From positions 1-64,000 of the IMG/VR virus record IMGVR_UViG_3300025316_000014: a DNA stretch of 64,000 nucleotides; one strand, written 5' to 3'. Position numbers and translations under genes: made by a program. Below the pieces are notes generated by a model. That model was not told the DNA's origin. It saw only the letters and a program-made list of their open reading frames with translations, and searched no databases. This stretch comes from a virus. Shown in pieces: positions 24,383 through 31,225 of the stretch; the first letter of the stretch is position 1; the number at the start of each line of letters is the position of its first letter.

Positions 24383-24710
24383 GACCATTCTCCTTCTCTT
24401 TTTGCCAAGGGCCGAAATGCCCTGGTTGTGTCATATTTTCAATAGCTTCGCTATTTAAATAAACTGTCCTATGTGTGACTTTGAAAAGATTATAGTAACC
24501 CTGTTGCGGGAGAGTTATGTCCATAACCGGATCAAAGACTAACATACCTATACCATCTTTGCTCTCAAATTCTACCCAAGCATGAGCTAGTTGTTGTTCA
24601 GTCAACGGGCTTGTCAAAATTCCATGAACAAGGGTATATTTCTGGTCATTTAAGGCAAGTCGTCCGGATAGTTCATAACAATGCTCAATGCGTTCTTTTA
24701 ATGCAGTCAT
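24375..24710 (-). CDS. Small Cys-His-Asp protein, transglutaminase-like layout
   Basis: The 111-residue protein has a Cys in HCYELSGRLAL near residue 11, then VHG, then AHAWVE near residue 45, then VFDPV near residue 60. The order Cys, HAWVE, (F)DPV is the catalytic-triad layout of transglutaminase-like cysteine protease folds such as lasso-peptide B2 proteases. It is much smaller than most of those enzymes, so it may be a minimal relative or a coincidence. The ATG at 24710 follows AAGGAAG. The function is unknown. Confidence 0.5.
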   Translation of the reverse strand: MTALKERIEHCYELSGRLALNDQKYTLVHGILTSPLTEQQLAHAWVEFESKDGIGMLVFDPVMDITLPQQGYYNLFKVTHRTVYLNSEAIENMTQPGHFGPWQKEKENGHG

Positions 24711-24714
24711 TATG

Positions 24715-25455
24715 TTATCTTCCTTTAACATGTAAATCATCAGCTCGATGGCTTTTTAAAGCTATTGGTAAAATAGTTTTTTGTATTAATGCCCATTCTG
24801 GATCATCACACTGTAATGTACTAATATGTGCAAGCAATTGTGCTATTAATTTCATATCTACAGTACAGTTTGATCCTCCACACCATAATGGCCAGCAAGA
24901 ATAATCAAGATCCGCTCCACAAAGATCCGCTCCACAAAGATTTGCTCTACAAAGATCCGCTTCACGAAGATCCGCTCTACAAAGATTTGCTCCACAAAGA
25001 TTTGCTCTACGAAGATCCGCTTCACGAAGATCCGCTCTACGAAGATCTGCTCCACGAAGATCCGCTTCACGAAGATCCGCTCTACAAAGATTTGCTCTAC
25101 AAAGATTTGCTTCACAAAGATCCGCTTCACGAAGATCCGCTTCACAAAGATTTGCTTCACAAAGATTTGCTTCACGAAGATCCGCTCCACGAAGATCCGC
25201 TCCACGAAGATCCGCTTCACGAAGATCCGCTCTACAAAGATTTGCTCCACAAAGATTTGCTCTACGAAGATCCGCTTCACGAAGATCCGCTTCACGAAGA
25301 TCCGCTCTACAAAGATTTGCTCCACAAAGATTTGCTCTACGAAGATCCGCTTCACGAAGATCCGCTTCACGAAGATCCGCTCTACGACCTCCTTCTATAT
25401 TGATTAACCATTTTGCATGCAGGTCAAGTATTTGGCATATTTCAATAGTATTCAT
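24715..25455 (-). CDS. Pentapeptide-repeat protein
   Basis: The 246-residue protein has an N-terminal helix of about 25 residues, then about 32 consecutive pentapeptides of the A(D/N)Lxx type from about residue 26 to 187. These form a right-handed square beta-helix. A C-terminal domain follows with WPLWCG and a helical segment, as in other phage pentapeptide proteins. Some family members (Qnr, MfpA) mimic DNA and bind gyrase. Here the surface residues are unusually rich in Arg and Cys alongside Glu, so DNA mimicry is uncertain. The start has a weak AGGA site. Confidence 0.85.
   Translation of the reverse strand: MNTIEICQILDLHAKWLINIEGGRRADLREADLREADLRRANLCGANLCRADLREADLREADLRRANLCGANLCRADLREADLRGADLRGADLREANLCEANLCEADLREADLCEANLCRANLCRADLREADLRGADLRRADLREADLRRANLCGANLCRADLREADLCRANLCGADLCGADLDYSCWPLWCGGSNCTVDMKLIAQLLAHISTLQCDDPEWALIQKTILPIALKSHRADDLHVKGR
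24907..25386. repeat. 15-bp tandem repeat array within the pentapeptide gene
   Basis: The coding DNA of the pentapeptide domain consists of about 32 near-identical 15-bp units (forms of GAAGATCCGCTTCAC and CAAAGATTTGCTCTA). Larger blocks of several units recur, pointing to expansion by unequal recombination or slippage. The repeats keep all three frames open on both strands, creating long spurious reading frames. Confidence 0.85.
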
Positions 25456-25464
25456 TATATTATC

Positions 25465-25665
25465 CTACCTTTTCATTTTATTCGGTGGCATAGCACTCGG
25501 GCGGACGAAAATAGCCTGGTATACAGAACATCCATCTTTTGAATCAAAAGAGCAGTTTACGGACATTAATATATACTCAAGATTAATTAATTCAGCACAC
25601 TGTTCTTCAAAACGAGGAATGGAATTAATCTCACAGATTGCAACAACCGGCTTAATTAAACTCAT
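25465..25665 (-). CDS. Hypothetical small protein
   Basis: The 66-residue protein has beta-like segments and three cysteines. Its ATG overlaps the upstream stop as ATGA and has GCGAGG as a ribosome site. The pattern VVAICEI...YQAIFVRP suggests a small alpha/beta domain. No family is recognised. Confidence 0.55.
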   Translation of the reverse strand: MSLIKPVVAICEINSIPRFEEQCAELINLEYILMSVNCSFDSKDGCSVYQAIFVRPSAMPPNKMKR

Positions 25666-25955
25666 TTAATCCTCGCTTCCACTTCCCGGCATTCTGCACA
25701 AAAGCATCCTTCGGATGCGGCCGTTCTCTTCCACGATGTCATGACTATAGAACTTCCTACTTCATAAAACTCTTTACCACACAATGTTTTTTTCGATTCT
25801 GCGAAAGCACGTAAGTGAAGTATTCGAGATGCTTCTTTCGCTTTGATAGTTGCTAACTTCTCACAATATACTTGGAGTAATTCGGGGAGTTCATCATAAG
25901 TAATACTTAATGCTCCCCAGTCCTCTATTTGTTGAATACGTTCAGACGTAAGCAT
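25662..25955 (-). CDS. Hypothetical protein with CFCAEC cluster
   Basis: The 97-residue helical protein has three cysteines in CFCAEC and another in TLCGKE, a possible zinc site near the C-terminus. The ATG at 25955 follows AAGAGGG; a longer frame to 26018 overlaps the membrane protein gene. The function is unknown. Confidence 0.55.
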   Translation of the reverse strand: MLTSERIQQIEDWGALSITYDELPELLQVYCEKLATIKAKEASRILHLRAFAESKKTLCGKEFYEVGSSIVMTSWKRTAASEGCFCAECREVEARIK

Positions 25956-25959
25956 GATA

Positions 25960-26118
25960 TTATAACCCTCTTGCACATAGGCAAACAACAACGCATATCG
26001 CATACAAGAAGACAACAATAATGAACATTCGGATAATCATTGTGCCCCAGTTCTGCTGAAAATGTTGAAGAATTATTGGGTCCCAATCTCCCCACAAATA
26101 TTGCATAATTTTTTTCAT
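25960..26118 (-). CDS. Small single-pass membrane protein
   Basis: The 52-residue protein has one strongly hydrophobic segment at residues 28-48 (MIIRMFIIVVFLYAICVVV) and an aromatic N-terminal part. A near-perfect AGGAGGGG site precedes the ATG. Small early phage membrane proteins often act in exclusion or host takeover, but there is no direct evidence here. Confidence 0.6.
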   Translation of the reverse strand: MKKIMQYLWGDWDPIILQHFQQNWGTMIIRMFIIVVFLYAICVVVCLCARGL

Positions 26119-26119
26119 T

Positions 26120-26743
26120 TTAATCCCCTCCTGTTTGTGAGGGTCCTCTGAGCAACCAGAGTAATGGAGCAGCTTCCATAATACTGTCATACATTGCTTC
26201 CGGATGGAACTGCACGCCAGCAGTTAGCTCATCATTTGATACAATCGCTTCAATGGTTCCATCGAGGGCCTTCGCCATAACACGAAACCCGGATGGGCAA
26301 ACAGCCGCCGCTTGATGATGCAAACTATTCACAAGCGGGGGAATAGTGAAAATATTCCTTTTAGCAATATATCCAAGTTGATGATAGCATGGGATAATCG
26401 GATGCTCATGAGCAGCACGATTAATATTCTGGATTAATTGTGCTCCATTCATCGCAGCGATTAATTGATGCCCACGGCAAATCCCAAGCGTCGGAATATT
26501 CCCTTCTTGAGCACGAACGAGCAAGCGACTTTCAATACAATCTCGCAAGGAAGGAGCTATTTTTTTCTCATTCGGAGTATAAAACCCCTGCCAGATGTCC
26601 GCTCCACCTAATAACAATAAGCGATCAAACTTACAAATTCGAGCATCTTTTTCGGTTAAAATCCAAGTGATATTGACGTTCACTTCAGCCAACATATTTT
26701 TTATGCTTTTGGAAAAGCTTCCGGGATATGCAACAAGTTTCAT
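26120..26743 (-). CDS. Class I glutamine amidotransferase-like / gamma-glutamyl hydrolase (peptidase C26-like)
   Basis: The 207-residue protein has the nucleophile elbow LGICRGHQL with C89, and the His-Glu pair in VQFHPEAM with H180 and E182, completing the triad. NSLHHQAA in between is typical of PuuD-type gamma-glutamyl-GABA hydrolases. No synthetase domain is attached. It ends a tight three-gene unit with an amidoligase. In amidoligase gene neighbourhoods such hydrolases are thought to cleave or edit gamma-glutamyl amide conjugates. The substrate is unknown here. The start overlaps the upstream stop as ATGA. Confidence 0.75.
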   Translation of the reverse strand: MKLVAYPGSFSKSIKNMLAEVNVNITWILTEKDARICKFDRLLLLGGADIWQGFYTPNEKKIAPSLRDCIESRLLVRAQEGNIPTLGICRGHQLIAAMNGAQLIQNINRAAHEHPIIPCYHQLGYIAKRNIFTIPPLVNSLHHQAAAVCPSGFRVMAKALDGTIEAIVSNDELTAGVQFHPEAMYDSIMEAAPLLWLLRGPSQTGGD

Positions 26744-26979
26744 AATTCTTCACCATTTCCTTCATCAATTTTTACAAGACCGATTAAAGCCATTCCGCGG
26801 ATAAGTTGCTCAGCGTCTTCGTGCTTGAGTTTATGACCACTATATAACTTTACTCTTCTTGCGATCTCGTCAACATAAGCATCGAGATTAATGGATCCTA
26901 ATCTATCCGCTTTTGCAAGGGCTACACTAATGGTAGCCCCTTTCGTTTGCTTACCATCCGGCCAAGTGATTGTTACCAT
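26740..26979 (-). CDS. Small protein between amidoligase and hydrolase
   Basis: The 79-residue protein begins VTITWPDGKQTKG, a beta-like start, then a helical remainder with a hydrophobic patch. Its ATG overlaps the amidoligase stop (TAATG) and its stop overlaps the hydrolase start (ATGA), so all three genes are translationally coupled. It could be a carrier, substrate or accessory protein of the amidoligase pathway. No conserved modification site is recognised. Confidence 0.6.
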   Translation of the reverse strand: MVTITWPDGKQTKGATISVALAKADRLGSINLDAYVDEIARRVKLYSGHKLKHEDAEQLIRGMALIGLVKIDEGNGEEL

Positions 26980-27971
26980 TATGCAGCACTCCTTAATGAA
27001 GCAACTCTCTTCATCCAGAATGCGAGGTGCTTGGCAGTGCAGTGCAGGTCATTCCACATTGAACTTGAAGAGACGGTTTGAGTATTCGCTGCGAAGCGCA
27101 TCATCGACTGTCCGAACCCTAACCATTCAACGATTTTATCGAAGTTCACAGTACCTTGATGCTGACGGAATTCGATAGTACCATGGCGGAGGAATGCACT
27201 GAAATTTACTGACGCATAACGGGTTCCGGTTATTTGACAGAATTCATGAATGGTTTGAGCATTCTGAAGACGAGAAGCAGTTAACATCCACTTAATTCCG
27301 CCGCAGTATTGGGGGTTGCGAGTTGAGCGACGGGACGGGGCGAGCATCATGTCAATTTCTTCTTGATGACTTGCATAGTATTTTGCAAGCTTCTTGAAAG
27401 AATCGATCGTGAAGTCTGTTGTCCCGTGGTGAATATGCAGACCGCAAGTTGTGTTCACTTTCGCTTTAACAACAACAAGGGCTTCACATGCTCTGCGGAG
27501 TTGGCTACGACCGTCTTCTCCTTGAAGGATGGGGCTCACAACTTCGCAACCATAATAAAGAGCAGTTGAACCACTTCCTCGAACGGAAGAATCACTGACC
27601 AGCTTCCAAGTGGTTGTGGAGTCGTTGTGGTTGTAGCCGTTGTCTTCCACATGCAAACCACGAATTCTCATTTCGTTCATGAGAATTTGGCGGGAGTTTT
27701 GGAGCGGAAGTAAGCATTCAATTTCAATTCCGAAGGTTCGGTTGTCAAACCACTCAGCGGCATTTGTTCCGAGTGTGGTTGTCAATTCAGACGTCGGAAC
27801 GCTATGGTTGAAGATGGAGCGACGGGTTGCTCTGTTTGAAGTGGAGGGGATTGCAATCCCGGCTTCGCGGGCGGCCCTTCGTGCTCTGCACTCGCGAGAC
27901 TGTTGTGCTCTGCGGGCTCTGGCTGCGATTTCGCTCTGACTTAATCCGAAGGTCTCAGCTGTTCGTGGCAT
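26979..27971 (-). CDS. Amidoligase (glutamine-synthetase-fold, PF12224-like)
   Basis: The 330-residue protein has a basic N-terminal extension rich in Arg, then the amidoligase signature: FGIEIE at residues 80-85, a WKLVSDSSV segment near 122-130, GCEVVSPIL near 141-149, TCGLHIHHG near 175-183, and a C-terminal TIEFRQHQGT. These correspond to acidic and His metal/ATP ligands of the COOH-NH2 ligase family, which forms amide or peptide bonds using ATP. The ATG at 27971 follows AAAGGGG, and a GGGTATAAT motif lies about 50 nt upstream. With the coupled hydrolase it predicts a gamma-glutamyl-type conjugation pathway, product unknown. Confidence 0.8.
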   Translation of the reverse strand: MPRTAETFGLSQSEIAARARRAQQSRECRARRAAREAGIAIPSTSNRATRRSIFNHSVPTSELTTTLGTNAAEWFDNRTFGIEIECLLPLQNSRQILMNEMRIRGLHVEDNGYNHNDSTTTWKLVSDSSVRGSGSTALYYGCEVVSPILQGEDGRSQLRRACEALVVVKAKVNTTCGLHIHHGTTDFTIDSFKKLAKYYASHQEEIDMMLAPSRRSTRNPQYCGGIKWMLTASRLQNAQTIHEFCQITGTRYASVNFSAFLRHGTIEFRQHQGTVNFDKIVEWLGFGQSMMRFAANTQTVSSSSMWNDLHCTAKHLAFWMKRVASLRSAA

Positions 27972-28014
27972 TTTAATTACCCCTTTCTGAGTCGGGGCTC
28001 TTGGCTCCCGCTCT

Positions 28015-28066
28015 ATATATATTATACCCACCGACCGACGATCTAAACACAATAACCTATAATTTT
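28015..28066 (-). promoter_or_regulatory. GGGTATAAT promoter and shared 17-bp upstream element
   Basis: On the minus strand GGG (28029-28027) and TATAAT (28026-28021) precede the amidoligase unit. A 17-bp string, CAATAACCTATAATTTT, at 28050-28066 also occurs exactly at 6342-6358 near the dUTPase gene, so it may be a common regulator site. Confidence 0.5.
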
Positions 28067-28139
28067 GAATAATTTTGAAAAATATTTTCTTGAGAGTGGA
28101 CCTTCCCCTCACTTACTGCTAGACGACTGGGCGTAAAGA

Positions 28140-28194
28140 AAAGCTAGTTAACAATATTATGTGTTCATATATAAAGCTAGTTAACAATATTATG
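28140..28194. repeat. Two 22-bp direct repeats (33-bp period)
   Basis: The 22-bp unit starting AAAGCTAGTTAACAATAT occurs identically at 28140-28161 and 28173-28194. The spacing is about three helical turns, as expected for operator or iteron pairs. The second copy overlaps the end of the membrane-protein gene. Confidence 0.55.
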
Positions 28195-28348
28195 GGTTTT
28201 TCCAATGACGGATAACACCAGCCACAATCACACTATTTGTTATTAAATAAGTTAACAGAATCAAAGTCCGAATAATCGCAACAATATCCGACTCGCGATT
28301 ACTTTCGCTTATTTTAGGGCCTAATGCTTTACACCACAACCGCCACAT
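28190..28348 (-). CDS. Small single-pass membrane protein
   Basis: The 52-residue protein starts MWRLWCKALG and has one membrane segment (IIRTLILLTYLITNSVIVAG). AGGAGAT precedes the ATG at 28348. Similar in size to the membrane protein at 25960, but not clearly related. The role is unknown. Confidence 0.55.
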   Translation of the reverse strand: MWRLWCKALGPKISESNRESDIVAIIRTLILLTYLITNSVIVAGVIRHWKNP

Positions 28349-28365
28349 AATTATCTCCTGTTTCG

Positions 28366-28656
28366 TTAAATTTTCTTCTTGCCATTTGCAACAATTTGCG
28401 AAATTCGTTGGCATGATATTCCATAATATCGTGCAAGACTTGTTTGCGAAAGTGTTTTAGCGTCTACACAAATATTTTTATCACGGGCGAGATTTATTAT
28501 TGGCCGGTAGTGTTTCAAATGTGGAGTTGTTAATGCTTCTTCAAATGTCCACCCGTGAGACAACCGCAATCCTAAATTTGCATAATTTGTTCGACAACAT
28601 TCTTCTCGCGCCCAGTCGCATAAACGCTGAGTTTTCCCGTTAAAAGTATATAACAT
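28366..28656 (-). CDS. Probable DNA-binding protein with two helix-turn-helix-like parts
   Basis: The 96-residue protein starts YTFNGKTQRLCDWAREE and continues LGLRLSHGWTFEEALTTP, a motif common in phage DNA-binding proteins and some homing-endonuclease tails. The C-terminal SLARYYGISCQRISQIV is a clear helix-turn-helix. The ATG at 28656 overlaps the stop of the preceding gene (TAATG). A regulator or DNA-targeting protein is likely; no nuclease motif is seen. Confidence 0.6.
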   Translation of the reverse strand: MLYTFNGKTQRLCDWAREECCRTNYANLGLRLSHGWTFEEALTTPHLKHYRPIINLARDKNICVDAKTLSQTSLARYYGISCQRISQIVANGKKKI

Positions 28657-28832
28657 TATTCGTCTTCTTTCTGTACTGGATACCTTCCAATACAATATAC
28701 AGCAAGCCCACCTAACATCCAACCAGCCGTGGCAGTCACTGCTGGGATGTTGTCCTGCAGACCAGCATATAAAAAAGCTCCAAGAGCGATTAAGAAAACA
28801 ATTTTGCCTATTATGCGTATAATATGTCGCAT
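28656..28832 (-). CDS. Two-pass small membrane protein
   Basis: The 58-residue protein has hydrophobic segments at about residues 8-24 (GKIVFLIALGAFLYAG) and 32-48 (TATAGWMLGGLAVYCI), with a charged tail ending KEDE. AGGAAGG precedes the ATG. The layout is that of a small holin-like or inner-membrane protein, but its early-block location argues against a lysis role. Coupled by TAATG to the next gene. Confidence 0.55.
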   Translation of the reverse strand: MRHIIRIIGKIVFLIALGAFLYAGLQDNIPAVTATAGWMLGGLAVYCIGRYPVQKEDE

Positions 28833-28834
28833 TA

Positions 28835-29026
28835 TTATATTCCTTCCTCAGTTAACAAAATAGCGATTACTAGGTTAATGTTTTTATAAATATAATCATC
28901 TGGAATAGCTGGAGACGCCCCACACATTTCTTCATTCTCCCGTTGTTGCATAATTGCAGTATGCCCTTTTTCAAGTTCAATTTGTATTGCGCGGAGGAAG
29001 TCTTTTCTGATAAGCACTTGTTCCAT
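28835..29026 (-). CDS. Hypothetical small helical protein
   Basis: The 63-residue protein has AAGGGGAC before the ATG and is predicted largely helical, with an acidic C-terminus. It overlaps the readthrough region of the interrupted 3D-domain gene. No family is recognised. Confidence 0.5.
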   Translation of the reverse strand: MEQVLIRKDFLRAIQIELEKGHTAIMQQRENEEMCGASPAIPDDYIYKNINLVIAILLTEEGI

Positions 29027-29369
29027 TATGTCCCCTTACTTTATATACTTCGATTTGCCTTCTCCCGAATTTTCGGCATGCGCTTCGGGAGGACATAAAG
29101 ATGTCAATTCATCTCCCCTTGATTCTTCGCCCAGTATCTGCCGCATAACATCGGCCGATGCCAGAGATATAAACAAAACTTTTCAGCGGGATAACTTTCG
29201 GATCCACAGCAATCATTCCCTTTTTTGTTTGTCGTCCACATTTTGTTTTACCATGAATACAATACGCTGTCGCAATATATACTGTGCCTTGCCCCAAGGA
29301 TGTGAATAGCAACAGACATATTAAAATGTAGAAGCGACTTGATAAATATATTGTATAGTCTCTTGACAA
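28977..29369 (-). pseudogene. 3D-domain protein interrupted by an in-frame TGA
   Basis: From a TTG at 29369 (GGGGAG 8 nt upstream) the frame has a signal-peptide-like hydrophobic stretch (YILICLLLFTSLGQG), then the 3D domain: TAYCIHGKTKCG, MIAVDPKVIPL, CYAADTGRRIKG. A TGA at 29109-29111 falls where the domain normally has Arg in IKGxRIDI, and the same frame continues with IDIFMSSRSACRKFGRRQIEVY, the expected domain end. A CGA-to-TGA change would explain it. 3D domains occur in secreted cell-wall hydrolases such as lytic transglycosylase-related proteins. It is either decayed or uses readthrough. Confidence 0.6.
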
Positions 29370-29695
29370 TCGTTATCTCCCCAATATAATAAGACAACTT
29401 TTTCTCCCATGAAATAATACTGAGCAACTTCATCAATATCCCGATATTGAGGCGGGTGGGCTGAAAGCCCTGGACGGTATAAATATGTAAAGTTATTCTT
29501 ATATAAGAAACTACCTAACTTATTAGTGGCCAATCCCCAATGCTCATTTGTGTTAGCTGTTTGCAGGCGCATGTCAAAGACAACGCTATCTTGAGATAAC
29601 CTCTTCACAATATTTATTGCTGTTAGCCCTATTATATTTAAGACTTGTATGGACCCAGGTGGACCGTCTACCCCAGCTTTTAGATAGTTACGCAT
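29321..29695 (-). CDS. DUF488-like protein
   Basis: The 124-residue protein starts with a beta strand and helix (NIIGLTAINIVKRL), then VVFDMRLQ, NKLGSFLYKNNFTYLYRPGL and VVLLYWGDND. This resembles the DUF488 layout of a DVR-type strand, a leucine-rich helix and a later cysteine or acidic strand, though the usual LCxE is YWGD here. DUF488 proteins have no settled function. The match is modest. Confidence 0.45.
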   Translation of the reverse strand: MRNYLKAGVDGPPGSIQVLNIIGLTAINIVKRLSQDSVVFDMRLQTANTNEHWGLATNKLGSFLYKNNFTYLYRPGLSAHPPQYRDIDEVAQYYFMGEKVVLLYWGDNDCQETIQYIYQVASTF

Positions 29696-29707
29696 AACTT
29701 ATTCTCT

Positions 29708-30316
29708 TCAGCTGTTTGAAAGATCGTCGAAAATAATAGGAATACATTGCTGCAAATCTAATAGCAATGGCGTGATCAGCTCTAACATTTGATAATGATT
29801 ATCAGGCGTTGTTCTGATTGCTAAAAAATGCCGCCATTCTCTATAATTCGCTGTCATAATTAATTCTGTTTTTGTGCATAAAGGGAGAACTGCTCGTGCA
29901 TTTTGCCTGGATTCCCCAAGTTCAATCATCTCCATATATGCTGACTCTGCTGCGAGGGTACTTGCTTCCCATATCTTTTCGGCATTAAGAGATAACCGTA
30001 ATGGTTTAATTACCTCAATATTGCCCGCGTTATGGTAGTTGCAGAAATACGAACTTTCTTGTGCAAAAGAACAATTCCGATGCCGAGTAATTGCATTTGC
30101 CGTTGCGCGGTCGGTAATGAACCTGACAGATAATATACTATGTTCAATCATCGCATGATGACCACTACGGATTAATTTTTTCACGAAAGCTTGTGCAGAA
30201 TCCGAAGTGATTTTTGCTTCCGATTTATAACACGTTCGCCCAGCCATTTCGATATCATACAGCTCATCCCCCCGGATGGGAGTAAGTATATCATACCGCG
30301 GTAATACTATTAACAT
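29708..30316 (-). CDS. thyX: Flavin-dependent thymidylate synthase ThyX (copy 2)
   Basis: The 202-residue protein carries the RHRX7S motif at residues 78-88 (RHRNCSFAQES), followed by YFCNY, and the conserved SRQNARAVLPLCTKTELIMTAN region and REWRHFLAIR. It looks closer to mainstream bacterial ThyX than the copy at 9423, from which it differs almost throughout. Both keep the signature, so both may be active. Retaining two is odd: they may serve different stages, or one may make a modified deoxyuridylate. A clear start with AAGGAG lies before ATG 30316. Confidence 0.9.
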   Translation of the reverse strand: MLIVLPRYDILTPIRGDELYDIEMAGRTCYKSEAKITSDSAQAFVKKLIRSGHHAMIEHSILSVRFITDRATANAITRHRNCSFAQESSYFCNYHNAGNIEVIKPLRLSLNAEKIWEASTLAAESAYMEMIELGESRQNARAVLPLCTKTELIMTANYREWRHFLAIRTTPDNHYQMLELITPLLLDLQQCIPIIFDDLSNS

Positions 30317-30331
30317 GCTATTCTCCTTCCT

Positions 30332-30616
30332 TCACACAGAAACAATGGTGCCATTTTTGAGGTTAATTTTGTCGTTTTCGTGATCGATTCTTTCGATCTG
30401 GTTCCAGGGCATAATCGGCATTTTGTGCCAATCTGTTTCATGAGCATAGCGGTCACAAAGGGTCAGCCCTTTATCTTCGAGAATAAACCGCTTATGTAAA
30501 ATAATATTATTCGTTTTGAACACGCGGTTTGTGTCAAAAACTCGGGGGTTGTCGCCGGGACTATGATACTTGTTATCCTCTAACAAATATATAATCGCAA
30601 GTTCTAATCGTGTCAT
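30332..30616 (-). CDS. Hypothetical protein
   Basis: The 94-residue protein has an N-terminal helix (LELAIIYLLEDN) and then beta-like segments with several His residues. GAGGGAG precedes the ATG. No family is recognised. It lies just upstream of thyX copy 2 in the same leftward operon. Confidence 0.55.
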   Translation of the reverse strand: MTRLELAIIYLLEDNKYHSPGDNPRVFDTNRVFKTNNIILHKRFILEDKGLTLCDRYAHETDWHKMPIMPWNQIERIDHENDKINLKNGTIVSV

Positions 30617-30620
30617 GGTA

Positions 30621-30850
30621 TTACTCCCTCATCTCTGCATTCGCTATCCGATATGCTGCATATAATAACCATTGTGGGTCGCTGTCAATTCCAATATATT
30701 CTCGTCCACATTGTGCGCATGCTACACCGACGGACGCAATTCCGCCGGATCATAATACATCCGCTGTGCCCCCTGAGTAATATGGATAATCTTTCCTGCG
30801 GAGAATACTGCAATATCTTCATGCCCTCCCAGTGGGCGAATGTGCACAAT
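30621..30850 (-). pseudogene. Possible remnant of a DNA methyltransferase in two frames
   Basis: One minus frame reads GGHEDIAVFSAGKI near 30800-30830, like the HEDILVF region of phage DNA methylases. Another, ending at TAA 30621, reads VACAQCGREYIGIDSDP and YAAYRIANAE, like the C-terminal GR.yIGID segment of N4/N6 methyltransferases. In between there is a TGA at 30750-30752 and a frame change, and about 100 residues of a normal enzyme are missing. A zinc-ribbon coincidence (CAQC) is the alternative. Confidence is low. Confidence 0.35.
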
Positions 30851-31005
30851 GTGCAAGTATGTAATTGTTCATTATTAATAATAACATAGGTAACAATAAC
30901 TCGGGTATTCCCTTGTAAGCGGAAATGGTGTTCGATATCAACAACTTGCCGTGTTGAGATATGGTTAGTATAAATACCGCCTATTTTAATTTCAGACTGT
31001 AACAT
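30685..31005 (-). CDS. Hypothetical protein, paralogue of the 31222 gene
   Basis: The 106-residue frame begins MLQSEIKIGGIYTNHIS, and its first 60 residues match the spacing of the gene at 31222-31548 (SEIK.G.IY, then V..YI, then FA.W). The last 45 residues are Arg/Cys-rich and run out of frame over the methyltransferase-like remnant, so the true C-terminus is uncertain. It overlaps the preceding gene. The function is unknown. Confidence 0.45.
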   Translation of the reverse strand: MLQSEIKIGGIYTNHISTRQVVDIEHHFRLQGNTRVIVTYVIINNEQLHTCTLCTFAHWEGMKILQYSPQERLSILLRGHSGCIMIRRNCVRRCSMRTMWTRIYWN

Positions 31006-31225
31006 AATCCGCGACTACCTCCTGTGGTACCTGTTTTCCAGTATTCATGGCTCTTCGTACTTCGTCCTCATGATACATTTTGAATTCAATATAGGGAGCA
31101 TTTGGATTATCCCCAATTTCTGGCTGTTTCAATCGTCGGCGTTCTTCTATTTGTATTCGTATCCATTCAGCCTGGGTCACCTGCCACGGTTCTTTGCCCG
31201 CTGTTTCAAATTCGGTTAGTGTCAT
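30992..31225 (-). CDS. Hypothetical small protein
   Basis: The 77-residue charged protein has CAGGAGGAAT as ribosome site, and its ATG overlaps the upstream stop as ATGA. The sequence has an Arg/Glu-rich helix (WIRIQIEERRRLK). No family is recognised. Confidence 0.55.
   Translation of the reverse strand: MTLTEFETAGKEPWQVTQAEWIRIQIEERRRLKQPEIGDNPNAPYIEFKMYHEDEVRRAMNTGKQVPQEVVADYVTV

Noticed and set aside
24907-25386. Repeat array as a CRISPR
   Set aside because: Units are 15 bp with no unique spacers and are codons of a pentapeptide protein.
24828-25403. Long plus-strand and other-frame ORFs over the pentapeptide gene
   Set aside because: They arise because the 15-bp repeats keep every frame open. 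Their products are monotonous repeats, and the minus frame has a start, a folded family and a C-terminal domain.
11088-29369. Reassigned TGA codon (sense) for the whole phage
   Set aside because: Many genes end at TGA overlapping the next ATG (for example 4994, 22649, 26740, 61855), and reading through would extend them over real genes in other frames.
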